A DNA stretch of 64,000 bases, taken from the NCBI GenBank assembly GCA_014526335.1, contig JACTAT010000014.1, positions 939,250 to 1,003,249 of the forward strand, read 5' to 3'. The notes under the pieces are model-generated. The model ran no database searches, was not told where the DNA came from, and was given only the letters and a program-made list of their open reading frames with translations. This DNA comes from Chrysaora quinquecirrha (lineage: Eukaryota > Cnidaria > Scyphozoa > Semaeostomeae > Pelagiidae). Made by a program: the position numbers and the translations under genes. Below are positions 1-12,295 of the stretch, in pieces. Numbering within the stretch: the stretch's first letter is position 1; the number at the start of each line of letters is the position of its first letter.

Positions 1-175
1 GATATATAAGAAACACAGATCTATAATGAAGCTATTTCCATCCAGCACAAATGATAGAGAGAACAAGTAAATAAAGAGTCTGAAAATAAAGACTCAATAA
101 CGCTAAAAAAATTTTCTGCACGGAACGGATGAAAATCGGTACGGGTACCAAAGCAACTGGTGCGTTTCGGATCGT

Positions 176-446
176 CATTCTCATCATTATCATCATCGTC
201 TTCGTTTTCATTTTCTTCATCATCATCATCATCATCATCACCCTCGTCATAATCATAGTCTTAATCATCATAATGATCATCACTCCCAACAAACATAATA
301 ATAATAATAATAATAATAATAATCATCATCATCATCATCGTCATCGTCATCATCATCATTATAGTCATCATCATCACTCTCAACATTATAGTCATCATCA
401 TAGTTATCATCATCACTCTATCACTCTTAATATTATACTGTAATCG

Positions 447-494
<48 letters not shown>

Positions 495-500
495 CCATGA
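176..500. repeat. (ATC/ATT)n trinucleotide satellite
   Basis: Imperfect runs of tca/atc and ata triplets, including a long uninterrupted cat run near 448-494. The His-, Ile- or Asp-run reading frames across it are products of the repeat, not evidence of a protein. It abuts a possible exon at 530-660. Confidence 0.95.
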
Positions 501-529
501 TCGTCATAAGTTGCATCATCGTTATCACC

Positions 530-660
530 ATCAACATCTTTATTCAAATTCCATCCAGTTCCAGTTTTGATTTGCTTGCATCTAAAGTGCACCAAGAGCA
601 CAAGCATATCACTCCATGATTCTTCGTACATGGCGACAGGGTCTCGGGGTTTCTTCACGT
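530..660 (-). CDS. possible exon, unrecognised
   Basis: Reading the minus strand down from about 655, one frame gives a non-repetitive, protein-like peptide containing KKPRDPVAMYEESWSDML and later KQIKTGTGWNL before it enters the Asp-rich reading of the neighbouring satellite. It lies downstream of the YDxP exon at 1102-1174 on the same strand and could be a later exon of that gene. No convincing acceptor of the required phase was found, so this is a weak call. A chance open frame next to a satellite is the alternative. Confidence 0.25.
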
Positions 661-837
661 ACAGTTTTGGAAACAAAAAAGTTATAAAATACTGCATTGT
701 TGAAAAACACTGGCTAATGATTTTTTAGCAAAGACGTTGCTTATTTTAAGGCATCAGGCATATTCTTATTATACATAGCCATGCTCAAGTTTTAGGTCAA
801 ATGTTCCAAGTCTGCACCTGCAGACTTTGCTTAAATT

Positions 838-935
838 CAGCTCAGTTCAAGTACCCTGCGCGCAGCCTCAAACTCTTCTTTCCTCTATCTACTCTTTACG
901 AAAAAAGAATTTGAGGTTGCACGCAGACTAAGCTC
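838..935. repeat. imperfect inverted repeat (GCGCGCAGCCTCAAA type)
   Basis: The left arm near 857-880 (ctgcgcgcagcctcaaactc) matches the reverse complement of gaatttgaggttgcacgcag near 907-927, around a spacer of about 30 bases. It looks like a short hairpin-type non-autonomous element, related in style to the perfect palindrome at 9007-9081. Confidence 0.6.
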
Positions 936-949
936 AAGCAGAAAAATTA

Positions 950-1018
950 CACACTTTTTTTTTATAAGAATACAGTTTTAACTTCAAAAAATTAACCTTA
1001 TAAAAAAGTGTGTAACTA
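950..1018. mobile_element. short MITE with ACAC...TTTTTATAAG ends
   Basis: Terminal inverted repeats read acacactttttttttataag at the left and cttataaaaaagtgtgt at the right, enclosing only about 30 bases. It is the shortest member of a family also seen at 11130-11520, 20638-21005, 35901-36399 and 41045-41415. Confidence 0.65.
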
Positions 1019-1101
1019 AGACATCTGCTCGTGTTCTTTAAAGGGTTATTATAATGAAAGAAGCGTTTGTGACACAAAAAGCGTTATCTAGTAGGCCTAA
1101 C

Positions 1102-4100
1102 CTGTTCTTGCATTAGCTTCATGCTGCATCAGCATCTGTCTTGCATCTTCTGGTGTGTCATAAAAATCATCACCCTGAACATAAAAGAAGACGATAAGGC
1201 GTTTTAATATATTTTCTCTATTAATAACTGGATTTTGCAACCATTGTGGTTCAGGCTTAGGTTTAAAAACATGCAACTTTTTCGACGATTCTCAGTCTGC
1301 AAGGCCTGCTAGGAATCGTATGTTTGTTAGCAGGGATTTCACCCACCCACATTCCTTCCACTTCCTTCTTCCTAGATTTGGTTTCCAGCCAAATTCCAGT
1401 TCTGCTCTGCATGCCTCTCGTCATGACTAATTGTTGCTTCATTCTTACGTAATCTTTCCAAATATATCTCAGAGTCGCTGACATACCGAAAAAGCTGAAC
1501 CAAGGACGTTATTTTGGACCTGAGGCCCTTAACATGTGGAACCCTAGCTGGGACCCTTCAGCAACGGATACCGGTATCGATATTTGTTTGGGGCTTTAGC
1601 TTTTTTAACCTTGTATTAGAGTAATGAAACTGAAACTTGAATATAATTAAAGCTACTATCCACGATATCAGTGTATTTCTGCATGAGCTGCTTTTCACAG
1701 GTCTTCAGTCTGTACCGTCTACTCTTGTGCTGAATTATAGGATGGGTAAGTTAGCATTTTTTTCAAACCGTCAATCTCTACAACTGCCCCGTCAATACAA
1801 GACATTTTCACTTTGATAAAACCCCATCCTTTCATCAAATTTCCACCGCCATTTTGTGAAAAATAAAAGACAAATATTTGATAAAACCTCCAGAGGTAAA
1901 GATATTCACAAAAGTAAAGGCAGAAGATACCTCAAACGATGTTTCAACCTTGACACAAAACTACCCCCAAATTGAAAGCCATCCTCTTACTTCATGCAAT
2001 TTATAAAACTGTCCTATTAGGGTCTATTTTCATGGACATTCACAGGATGAGTATTCTAGTGTTTTTTTTACAAAAACGGACAAAAAGCTATTGCTCAAAA
2101 CAATAAGAGAAAAGTAGGGGTGGGTGGGTAAATGCCCTCAAAAGAGACCTTTTCGACCCTAAATTTCAAGGAAAGTCAAATATGTTTCCACCCCTTTATT
2201 TCTTCAAATCCAATTCGATAAACCAGGAGTACTGTATGAAACAGAAACAAAGTTAAAGAAAGAGTACACATCTTCAAGCAAGCAACTTGACTTGACTCAG
2301 GGCCAGCCCTCAAAGTTGCATGCAATATCACACAGATTTCAGCACTTTTAGAGTTGCTCAACTCTTGGCAAGATTTAAGCATGGTAGTAAAAGTACGTCG
2401 AAAATGTCAAATTATGGCGCTTTTCTACCGAAATTTTACGTCAAATTGACAAGTTTCACAATTATAAACGAAACGATTTGGATCAAAAAGGCAAAATATT
2501 CGTTTCCTCTTACAGAGTCTTCGCTAAGTCCTACAGTTGCTCAAAATATTGTGATCCCAAACCTAGTTGCTAATAAAAATCAGCTTGCACAGTGCAAGGC
2601 ATCTTAACAATGGGAAGGGTCAAACTCAAAACGGAGAATCTGGACATATAACAAGGAACACATCCTTGCAGCAGCATGAACAGAAAGGAAAACAGCTCGT
2701 CTCACCTCTTCATAACCATCACCACCATCCTCTCTTTCAGCTAAAAGAAACGAAAACATATACAATGTACCATTTCTTCCATTGTGACCAATTTGTAAAC
2801 TGGCATAGATAAACGCAATAGGTGTCATGACTTCGTAAAAACTAACAAGACTTTCTTGGCATCAGTTGGCAGTGATATGCATACCTGTATAGGCATTTGT
2901 ATCTGCATTAAATGATGTACAATTTACTACGACGCCATAATATTAATTATGCTATATTGTACTGAATCTGGTTTTGAGGTTTCAGCTTGATTAGAAGAAA
3001 CACCAATACATAGCAATTAGAAGTAGTTGTTTCTTGTATCAGTATAATGAAACTAGGGGGAGTGTTATGTTAGACTTAGGCAGCATCTTTACCAGGAAGA
3101 TAAAGTCCTTTCCTCGCATACTTTCTTTGATCAACGATGTACTATGCATGGTCTATTCTCTCAGTACCGTCGAGAGGGGGGTCCAGCAGGGTCAGAGGTC
3201 CGGGGCCCGGGTTGTGATGGGGCCCGCGAAAATTGGAATTCTCTAAATGCTTTCCCCTATAAAACCTCCTAAAGGCCCGGTACGATGACATTGCCCCGGG
3301 GCCCGCTCTGCCTCTTGACGGCCCTGATTTTCTCCACTTTCTAAAAAGATGGCTAAATTTTGCATTGAATTCCAAATTTCCTTCAGACGCGTTGGTGCCC
3401 TATGTTGGACACATTGTCCTGAGCCATTTCAGATATAGTTCTCTCAACAAAAGAGGACAGTTTTGCTGTTGTTAAACCCGGGGGGGGGGCACTTCCATTG
3501 TTCGTTATACTAGAAGTGCCGCCCAAATGGGTAACTTTTTCAGCGCCAATTTCCCTACATATGGGTTGGTTTCTTTGTTAAGAATCTCTACACATGGGTA
3601 GTAAGATATATATAACATTTTAGACATGCATTGCTTTGAAAAACCTGATAAGAAATGCGTTTTAGTTTTCAGCGCAAATGACTTTTCGACGCATTTAGAA
3701 TTGCCTCAGGCGTTAAATTGGGTTCAAACATTTGAGATATTGGTACACATGGGTAAAAAATTTCGTTGTTTTTCTATACATGGGTACCATGAGAAACAGA
3801 ATTTATCGGTAGACATGGGTGGGTTTGGAAAAACTGGGCGGCACGTCTAGTCATTTGAACAATGAAGTACCCCCCCGGGTTGTTAAAACGATTATTGCAC
3901 TCGCCCTTAAAGATTAAAACCCCATTAAAACGTTCTGAAGTATAGACTCCTAAAGAGTTTTTTAATTAAAGCCCAGTCGACAAAGCCTTTCGTACCCCAG
4001 GACTCAAAGCTCACTCGTACGGATTTTGATACACTCATTTGCAAAAGCAAATTTTCGTTTATTCCCCCTTGTCCGACTATCGTTAGCTTATATTAGAATG

Positions 4101-7100
4101 CAACCAAATATTTCAATAGTCTCAAATCATAATTAAAGCAAACCAAAAACAAGGAAATTAGCAATTGTGGTTTATCTTAAGTTTATTTTGAACATTTTTA
4201 TTTATTGGATATTGGTAATACCAGTCTAATGTATACATGTATACTTAGGAGATTGCAGATCGTTACAGCAACAGTACATGAGGTCTTATAAATGACAGTA
4301 TTGAAGTTTTATAGTAGCTGTCAATGCAGAAGTTTCACAGTGTAAAATAAAGGAAGCTATCATCGATTATGTGGTATAATTATGCCACGTTTTTGGTAAA
4401 GATTGGTATTTGGTATCTGCACAGCCCTCCAAGAAGTGAAAGGTATGTGGTATGAGACCTGTGGCTGAACCGGCAAAAGTGAGTACTTATGGCACTACTG
4501 GAAGAGGAAATACCGAATTCGGACAGGTGATCAAGACGCGGGAAAATGAAGTACAACGTTCGAGTTCAATTACCGGGGCTCACCAGTACAAGATAAAGGG
4601 CAGAAAGAGAAGAGCTGACGAGAGTCCATTGTAATGACTAGAGTCCAGTGCTGTATAATCTTCAGACAGTTGCCCACACACAGGGATGAGTGATAAAATT
4701 GGAAGTGGAAGAGAGGAACACACTGCAGAGCCATTATTTCAGCAACAGAGGGTTGAAGTAAGAATAACGTAGGGTCGACAAACATAGGTTTGAAGTGAGA
4801 AAGAAGGACAAAATCGACCAGATGGACAGTGCATTGTTTAAACGTAAAGCCAGGCTTATGCCCTAATGGCGCACAGTCAGAACTAGTTGCCGACTGCTAA
4901 TCGGCGATTTTTTGGAACTAATTTATCGCTACTGACATGTGGACATTAGCGCTATGGCATTTAGTTGGCGACTAGCTTCTTTTTGACGGCAACTAGACAG
5001 CGCACGTTCTAGAAAGTTGGGCATGTTCTACTTCTGTGATTAGTTGCCAACTGATTCTCGTTAGTTGCAGCTGACCTGGGCGCTCTTGCGACCGAGATCA
5101 ACTGTATCTTGCAAGTTCTGACTAGTTATTGACAGGTCGATACAAGTTAGCAGTTACAACTAGTTGGAGTTTTTAGTTCTATCATACCGTAGGTCGACAT
5201 AAAATGAATTTAGCTACTTATCCCATACCCCTGGAGGAAAGATATAAGCGTGATACATTGTTGTAGAAACGAAGGTATTTTGTGGAAAGTTAGAACTGCA
5301 GCACTGCATAAGTTAGGACCCAAGGGAGTATACAGTATATAAGCTTGTGAGTGATCAACAGCCCTCACACGTTGATAGCGATTTCGTTGATAAGTAAAAT
5401 TGCCCCACCCAACCCCCTCCCTTTGAACAGACGGTCAAGGAACGATGTGTTATGCTTGGTGAGATCGACATGAATTACATAAAATCGCTAGACTGACTTT
5501 ACTTTACTTGTAAGGTATAATTATTGTATTGTATCTCAGCGTAAAGTAGATATAAGTATGATAAGAAAAAAAAGTTATTTTCGTTTGAGTTTATGAGTAA
5601 GAAAATAACCTGATTTAATGAGTGGGGCTGCATTGCCCTGCCCAACAAGGCACCACTGCGGCTGCGGGGTCGAGAGGTAACTCATAACTTTAAATAACTA
5701 TAAAGCAAGCAATTTGTGCAGTCGGTATGTGTAGCTAATAAATTTGCTAAACTCCGTTCCTTACTTTAAGCTGCATAAAACTGGCAAAGATGTATGCTAG
5801 GGAAATCGGGGAAAAAAGGTGTGAAAACAAGCTATGTGTAGTTTATAAAATCACTAGCAAATATCAAGTTGTGATGGAAGGGTCACACTTTTAGACCATT
5901 GTTTTGTATATTAGTACTCAATGAAGAGGGGAGTAATGCGACAGAAGTTACATACATTTCTTGTTTGATAACCTGACCTCAGTTTGAAGAAAATTCTATA
6001 GAGGAATAGCCGAGGTTTGCTTAACAAACAAGTAAGAAAGTAAATATTGACGCTCTTGAAAGAAGGATGAGTTAAGTATTCTGTGGTTTACTATTGAATT
6101 TTTAACAGAAGAGAGAATCAAATGAAATCATAAATCCTACCCAATTCTGATTCGTCTTGCTCTGGACAGTCGTAGATGTCGTCTGCATCATCATCAAACT
6201 TAAAGTTTAAAAGATACATACGCGAATTAAAAAGACCAATTAAAAGTGATATAAAGATGAGGGTCGTTTAGGGGCAATCCATGTTCCTCTGTGCCCTTGA
6301 GAAAATCCTTTTATTCCTTGAAGGATTTGACCTGATCCCTGTTTCCTGATATTCCCTCGTTCCCCTTTAACATTGGTAATGTTCCCTTGGTCCCTGGATA
6401 CATTTTGCACATTCCCATGTTCCCAAGAACCCCCAGAGATATAAAGATTCATAGCTAAATTGACTGAAACGGTGCTATTGTCCCATTTTTGTATATTTGT
6501 ATGTAATGCTGTGAGTCCAAGTTTGAACTGCCTTTTTACAACAAAAAACTTACCCTGGTGGCAGTAAAAAATGGGACTCATTTTATAGGTCTATTATGGC
6601 GATCTCAAACTTATCAAATCGAAAACACTCACTTCTCCATCACTCCAGTCATTTGAAGAATTGCCATCCTCATAAGAGAGACTCTCTAGAGATAAAAAAA
6701 TTCATTATCTGTGATATCTGTCATGCATGGAAATGTTTTTGGGTTGTATTAGCTATTTCCTATAGTACACCAGGGGGTGAGTTAATGAAAATGTCAGATA
6801 AATTGGATAAAAAGCCCAAGTGAAGGCTAATGAGCCCAAATCTGTTGCAATTTTCACTTTCAAGGCAGGGTCATAGCAGGGTCATAGCCACCCCTTAATA
6901 ATTTGTAAAACCAATTATTTCTGGGTACTATTTAGATCAATTTCTGTTGTTCCTATTGTTTTCTATTGTTCCTTATTGGCTTCTATATTCCCTTTGTTTC
7001 AAAGACATTAGCCCCCCGAAAAATGTTCTTCTTCCCATGCCACTGAAAGGAGCGCAACAGCAAGAAAAACTGTGCATTGCATCGTTTGCTTAAGCAGCTA

Positions 7101-7324
7101 TGCCTAACTTTTGAAGGTGTTTTAGCGCCAGTTGCTAGGATCTCAGTAGTAGGTTAACTAACCAAGACTTCGACCCTGGCTGTAACGCTACCGTGGCTGG
7201 GCTCAAACCCTGACCACACTGAGCTTCTGACACAACTTTTGCAGCTGCATCAAGGGAAAATGAAAGTTAGCAAAAAGAAAAATGAAAAACAGACAACACA
7301 TACCACATGATTTTCTGCCTCCAT
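1102..7324 (-). CDS. partial gene with YDxP motifs, adaptor-like
   Basis: Three possible minus-strand exons. The first, 7304-7324, begins ATG GAG and encodes MEAENHV before a GTATGT donor (phase 0). The second, 6141-6198, encodes an acidic peptide with DDIYDCPEQDESEL and ends phase 1 at GTAGGA. The third, 1102-1174, encodes GDDFYDTPEDARQMLMQHEA and more, between a CAG acceptor and a GTTAGG donor. The second and third exons differ in phase, so at least one exon between them is missing from this model, and the 3' end lies left of 1102 or outside the window. Both main exons carry an acidic pYDxP-type site, the class bound by Crk/Nck-family SH2 domains in docking proteins. That function is inference; no domain is recognised. 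The second and third exons are more secure than the first. Confidence 0.42.
3475..3885. mobile_element. poly-G-ended MITE, copy 1
   Basis: The left end reads cccgggggggggggcacttc followed by cattgttc. The right end reads gaacaatgaagtacccccc followed by cgggtt, so the two are inverted repeats. The interior repeats the word acatgggta several times. Related copies are at 42404-42602, 49083-49395 and about 52935-53615. Confidence 0.75.
4845..5215. mobile_element. MITE with TAAAGCCAGGCTTATG end, copy 1
   Basis: Begins taaagccaggcttatg and carries internal words such as caactagt and ggcatgttctacttctg that recur at 19500-19749 and 35640-36427. The right end is decayed here (gtaggtcgacataaaatga) but intact in the third copy (cataagcctggcttta). 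Confidence 0.65.
7117..7250 (-). mobile_element. tRNA-derived SINE, family A, truncated copy
   Basis: Shares gtgttttagcgccag, ctcagtagtaggttaactaa and the reverse complement of a pol III B box (ggctcaaaccctgacc) with the copies at 18430-18615 and 33411-33578. The tRNA-like head is truncated. Confidence 0.7.
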
Positions 7325-7741
7325 GCTGGAGATCCATTGCAAATGAAGTGAAAAATAACAGCTGTTTCTTTTTTATTTACTTCAGAAATGTACAACAATA
7401 TGAGAGAGCTTTACATTGAGTAACCCTGTACTACTGAAAGTGAAAGAAAGGTGGAAGCATTAAATTCATAACTTCATCAAAGATTTTAAATTTCAAATGT
7501 TAACAATTTTCCCAGTTTTTGCAACAAGGTTTTCTGCTCCTAAACAGGGATGGCACCAGCTGCCAGAAAATTGGGTGGAAATGTAATGAAAGCAAGGAAA
7601 ATTGGGGATGTTGAGGCTTGTCCCAGGAAATTTTTAGGACCAAGCACTACAGAGTGCCTGCTTGACACCTTTTTGTAGCTATAATTAAGGTTTGTTTTCC
7701 CTAAATCTGTTGTAACAGCAAGGGGTACTTAGTAATAATAA

Positions 7742-7788
7742 GGGGTAGTGAAACATTAGTAACAGTTACTAATGTTTCAGTAGCCCCT
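7742..7788. repeat. short near-perfect hairpin
   Basis: The arm ggggtagtgaaacattagta is followed almost immediately by its near-perfect reverse complement tactaatgtttcagtagccc. About 22 bp of stem with a minimal loop. Confidence 0.7.
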
Positions 7789-8081
7789 GTATTTTCATAG
7801 ATTTCTAGCATTTCTTATTGGTCATGCCTACAAATAAAAGAGTTACCAATGCTAACACAGTTAATGCTAGCTAACCAAAATTAAAACTCTGACACTAATA
7901 TGCTAATAAAAACCCTAAATGTGACAATGATCCTTATGTAAGGAAGCAGGACCCTTGTCTGTGTGATGTCTACTCTCATATATTCTTGTCTTCGCCACTT
8001 TGTCTTTTATTCTATTCAGGGTAGTAGCCAATCATCAGCCTCAAGAGTGCTACACTGGCTTTTGCTACATTTCTGTAAGTG

Positions 8082-8118
8082 CTATTGTTGACCGTGAGTG
8101 CTATTGTTGACCGTGAAA
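8082..8118. repeat. short direct duplication
   Basis: The word gctattgttgaccgtgag occurs twice in direct succession. Confidence 0.8.
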
Positions 8119-8481
8119 CAATAAATTAATTAGCAGATTACTGCTTACAATGACTGTCACGTAAATGTAATGCCACAATGGCAGGTCTTCCTGTTTTGAG
8201 TTTTGACAAAAGCCTTTGGCAGTGATGGAATTTAATTGTTTTGCATTGACACTGCCACTGTTAGACACTGCAGGAATTATTTCGACCAATGGATCAAGGA
8301 ATAATAAAAACACCAGACAGAAGTTTAATTCTATCCAGTGACAATCAAGAATCAAAAGCCAAAACCAAAAGGATGATGGCCTAAGCCCAAAGCGTCTAAA
8401 AAGCTGCTTTTGATTTTGAGACTATACACAATTTTTACGTCCCCGCATTGATGAATTTTGTGAAAAAGGATACTAGCTTAC

Positions 8482-8583
8482 CATCAAATATGCTTTGCAT
8501 CTGTTTTTGTAATAATGAAACGTCATTTGCGCAATCAAAGTTTACAAAAGGCAGATCAAGTTCAAGTCGTTTCATACAGGAAA
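8482..8583 (-). CDS. possible exon, unrecognised
   Basis: Between a TTGCAG acceptor and a GTAAGC donor, one frame encodes MKRLELDLPFVNFDCAND and continues to MQSIFD, ending phase 1. The open frame extends upstream to about 8704. The amino-acid mix looks protein-like, and it lies upstream of the YDxP exons on the same strand, but no phase-compatible partner exon was found and no family is recognised. Confidence 0.28.
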
Positions 8584-9006
8584 CTGCAACACGAAACCAA
8601 TTCAAGTTCCTCGTTACCAATCTTTTTACCAAATAACCCAAGAACGCAAATGGGGACGAGGACGCACCATTGCCGCACGCACGGGATATTTCCAGAAAAA
8701 TCAAAGGAATATGAGATAATTCTGAAATGTTATAATGGGGTTATTTATATGGGATATTTTTGCTCGATTTTTTGTTGAATTGACCAGACCAGCCCTATCA
8801 TCAACGTTCACTGCAGAATGGTTTGGTGGTTTTCGCAGTTTTTTTAGGAGTTGAAAGGGGGCATTAACCCATTAATAAACAATGGAGGGGGCTAAACAAA
8901 TGAGAATTATTTGGGGATGGGGGCTCCCTTACCCTCTCTCTTCCGACGGGCCTGATACTAAAACATTTTTACAAAATAGAGAATGAATCCTACACAGGGT
9001 GAGTCG

Positions 9007-9081
9007 TAGCCTGCGTGCAAACTTCACAAAGAGGGAATTGTAAATTACAATTCTCTCTTTGTGAAGTTTGCACGCAGGCTA
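9007..9081. mobile_element. 75-bp palindromic element with 9-bp target duplication
   Basis: Starts tagcctgcgtgcaaacttca and ends with its reverse complement, giving near-perfect 37-bp arms. It is flanked on both sides by ggtgagtcg (8998-9006 and 9082-9090). A 9-bp duplication of this kind is typical of Mutator-like transposition. There is no coding capacity. Confidence 0.85.
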
Positions 9082-9659
9082 GGTGAGTCGGTGAGTAAAA
9101 AATTACAAGGTTCCTCGGGGGGGGGGCGCTTTCTCGGGGTTTCTTGGGTTTCACGCCTTGTCTTGCACCGAGAAAGCGGATATTCTTATTTCTTGGAAGA
9201 GATCACGTCATGTCATGTGGAATACGTGTAGTGATAATATAGATACTGTAGACGGTAGTTAATACATATGATAATAAGCAGATAATATCATATATATTTG
9301 AAATTAATCAACAACTTTATCTAATAATAAGATATAGCTAAAATCAGATCGAACTGCATTAGATAAAATACTACTCGGCGGTCTGAGTACCTCGTAATTT
9401 TATCGATATAGATCTTTTTTCATAGCATCTTTAACTACATACTATAGAGCACTTTAATTCAAAAATTTAAGTTTTCTCCAGTACAGCATCAATTTCTAAT
9501 CGAGACAAAAATGGATGTTCTAAAATTTTGCAACTTTCCGGCTGCAAAGTTCTTCTTAGGTTGTTCTCAGTTCTTCAGTTTTAACCGCATGTAGAAAAAA
9601 AGCTATATGCTGTACTCTTTGTGTCTTTTATATCCATTACATTTCGAATTTTTCAGTTT

Positions 9660-10716
9660 TCACAGAGTAGAGTATAGCCAAGATAAACGTATCAAAAGGA
9701 AGGGGGCCAAGCGGGTACGAAAAAGGTTATGGGGAACATCATCCATCTCTAACACAACAAAATCTTCTGCTATGTCTAAAGTCTCTTCCCCTCTTATCTG
9801 ACAATGACACATTTTCAGCTTCCTCTTTCTCCATTTCTTCAATTACATTTTCTTCAAAATGAACTTTCCGTTTTTCTCTTCTCCACGTTCTTCCTCCTCA
9901 TACTCTTCAGTATTTTCGTCAACATAATTGTCAAGATTTTTTCCTACAATACGAGTGTTTTCATCTAGATCAAGAGTTTTGTCGCTTCTAAGGTATTTCT
10001 CTAATTCATCTATTCTTGTATCTCTACCATGTTTTCTCAATTCTTCATATAATTCTTCTTTAATTCCATTAATTAATAACGTGTAACGATCGGTTGCTAA
10101 GTTTGAAGACATTCCTTCTAATTTCTCTGCAATTATCGAATCCAGAATACAAATAATTAAAACAACGATAGACGAAGGAACTCAGTGAATTTCAGAAGAG
10201 AGTGGTTGTTTTGATCCAACAGATAGCAAACTACAACCCCAATAATCAGTAACAGACAAGATACGATCCAAATTATAGTAAGTAAGGTTATAAAGAACTC
10301 TGGTCGTTTATTGGAGCATTTTGGCGTGGTTTTAGTCCCTTTTACCTCAATGTTTTCGTTTTCAAACCATGTAGATTCTTGTTTTATATCGCTCCATGTA
10401 AAACAATGTTTGAGCAATGTTGTTGAAACTGAGACCAATGCTGAAACGAGTTCTAATATAGTTAACAGCAACAACGATTCTTTATCAACAGAATCCTTAA
10501 TCAAAGAAATTATCAGGGCTGTAATTGCCGTTAATATAGCAAAGAAACGAAATATACCAAAAATATGCCTTTTAGATTTCCAAAGCACAGCTTACGAGGG
10601 CTCTTGACAATCTTTCGAGCATCATCTGGCCGGCATGAACTCTTTAGAAAATATCTCTTTTTGACGTCTTCATTATGTGGAAATCCCTTCAAGGCAAGAT
10701 GAGGGTTGCTGTTCAT
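9660..10716 (-). pseudogene. frameshifted four-TM protein locus
   Basis: Consecutive minus-strand frames read as one protein broken by frame changes. 10716 down to about 10573: a polar N-terminus starting MNSNPHLALKGFP. About 10588-10183: three hydrophobic segments (around IFGIFRFFAILTAI, LLLLTILELVSALV and IVSCLLLIIGVVVC). About 10175-9875: a fourth hydrophobic segment (IVVLIICILDSIIAEKLEG), then a helical and acidic tail. About 9842-9660: the tail continues (EETLDIAEDFVVLEMDD). Joining them needs one extra base in the T4 at 10570-10573, one near 10178-10185, one in the T5 at 9871-9875, and one base fewer in the C4 at 9788-9791. The protein would be a tetraspan of about 345 aa of unknown family. 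It is either a decaying single-exon copy or a gene hit by assembly indels. Confidence 0.5.
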
Positions 10717-11129
10717 AGTTGTGTCGATGTCTCAGGTGTCTAGAATATGTAGTATTCACATGATTCAATCAGACTGACATTGACGTAGGCAAAACATTTC
10801 AAACCGTAGCTGTTTCCTTTGATTCATTCCTTCCTACAAACATGGCTTTGTATTTTCCCATTTGCCAAGCAATTAAGCCAAATATTGTACACAAACAATC
10901 GTTCGAGAAAAAGTGCTTAGTCAACCATTCGTAATTACAGACAGATGCGGCGTCTTTAATTTAATGTCGTCAGGGAAGATTACGATACGGAACAAAAAAT
11001 TTCTAATAACTGCTAATAACTCCAATAACTGATTAGTGTTTGGAATGCCGATAATATGTTAAATCACAATGATTTCTTGATTTGCAATGACGTAGCTGGC
11101 GACACCCTCCCCCCCAGCCTAACAACTTT

Positions 11130-11520
11130 TACACCCTTTTTCTATAAAGTACCACTTTATAAGGAACCTACATGTAGAAGGCCCGAAAATTCAAAGAACT
11201 TATACTACTAAAGAGAAAATCACTAAGGAACTTTTCGATGTTTGATATTATTATTGCGAACAAGCAAGAATTAGGAAGCCTGTTCCCATCATTTGCAGTC
11301 TCAAATCACATAAATTGTATTTTATGCATGTATGCAATGTTTCTTGAGTAGTCACAAGCTTTGCTTACATGCAAATGTGTATGTGTCCTATTATTATTAT
11401 GACGCTGAATGTGCGGTTAAAATTAAGGAACTATTAAGGAACTTTTGGAACTACAATTGCCTTAAAAGAGATCCAAAAATAAGGAACTTTAAGAGTTAGG
11501 CAGGTTCCTTATGAAAAAAG
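11130..11520. mobile_element. MITE with ACAC...TTTTATAAGGAAC ends
   Basis: The left part reads acaccctttttctataaagt and then ttataaggaacct; the right part reads ggttccttatgaaaaaagcg followed by tgt. The word aaggaac is scattered through the interior, matching the variant seen in the 20638-21005 copy. Confidence 0.6.
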
Positions 11521-12295
11521 CGTGTAGTACTGTTTAGTACTTTTAGTACAACTTATTGAAAGTGGAACAACGTGTGTGCAAAATGTGTCAGCTCGATGTT
11601 ACTGAAGATGAATTTCACTTCCTAATGAAGGTGAATTTCACTTGCTAATGCCCGGCTTATGATAGCCTGAGAGCAATTCTATTCTCGGCTGCCAAAGTCA
11701 AAATTTCCAACCCTGAAAGACAATTCACCACAATTCTGAGTAGTGAAACTAGCGAAGTTATCCACCCCTTAGCCAAGTTTATTGCCGATCCTATGATGCT
11801 GAGAAAACTACAGTTGAATGCCAGTTAGCCTCCTACATGCTCCAAACACCACAAATTGACTAAAAAAAATGTTGTTCTGTTAATGCCGTCTTTGGCTTTT
11901 GCTGTATTAAGCTTTTCTCTTTTATCTTCTGTTACTTTTGTACTTTTCGTACCCTTGCATGTACTTTTGTTTTAATTTGTTGGCTTTAATTTAGCTGCCA
12001 TACCTAACAATGTAGTTAGTAGTGCATTTGCTTATGACGATGATGATGATGATGACTCCTGAGCAACTAGGGGGCTAGGGCTAAGGTTTTGACTTGTTGG
12101 TTGAGATAGCTTTCTCTTTACGGTACATCATAAAAACTTGTCAATTACATTGGAAAGCAAAGAAGATGAAAAAAAGAGTTTTTAGGGGGTACGAGTCATT
12201 CTGTGATGGAAGGGCTGAAACACTAAATAGTTATAGAGGGCTGGACCGATGTCCAGTTGCACGGTAGTCGGTAGCCTCATGCAGACTTTTTCAAA

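Larger units (their letters stand above)
1175..6140. other. intronic or intergenic stretch with transposon debris
   Basis: No supportable long coding frame was seen here. The stretch contains the poly-G-ended element at 3475-3885, the AAGCCAGGCTTATG-ended element at 4845-5215 and otherwise AT-rich unique-looking sequence. If the YDxP exons belong to one gene, this is intron plus at least one unidentified exon. Confidence 0.5.

Noticed and set aside
129..443. Ile/His-rich open frames over the left-end satellite
   Set aside because: They are translations of (ATC)n and (ATT)n repeats with no unique sequence.
2883..2900. 18-base microexon between CAG and GTATGC on the minus strand
   Set aside because: Its length does not solve the phase gap between the YDxP exons, and signals this short arise often by chance.
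6240..6581. 113-codon minus-strand frame with repeated GN-x-N words
   Set aside because: The repetition comes from a gttccc-type DNA repeat; no conserved residues or exon borders.
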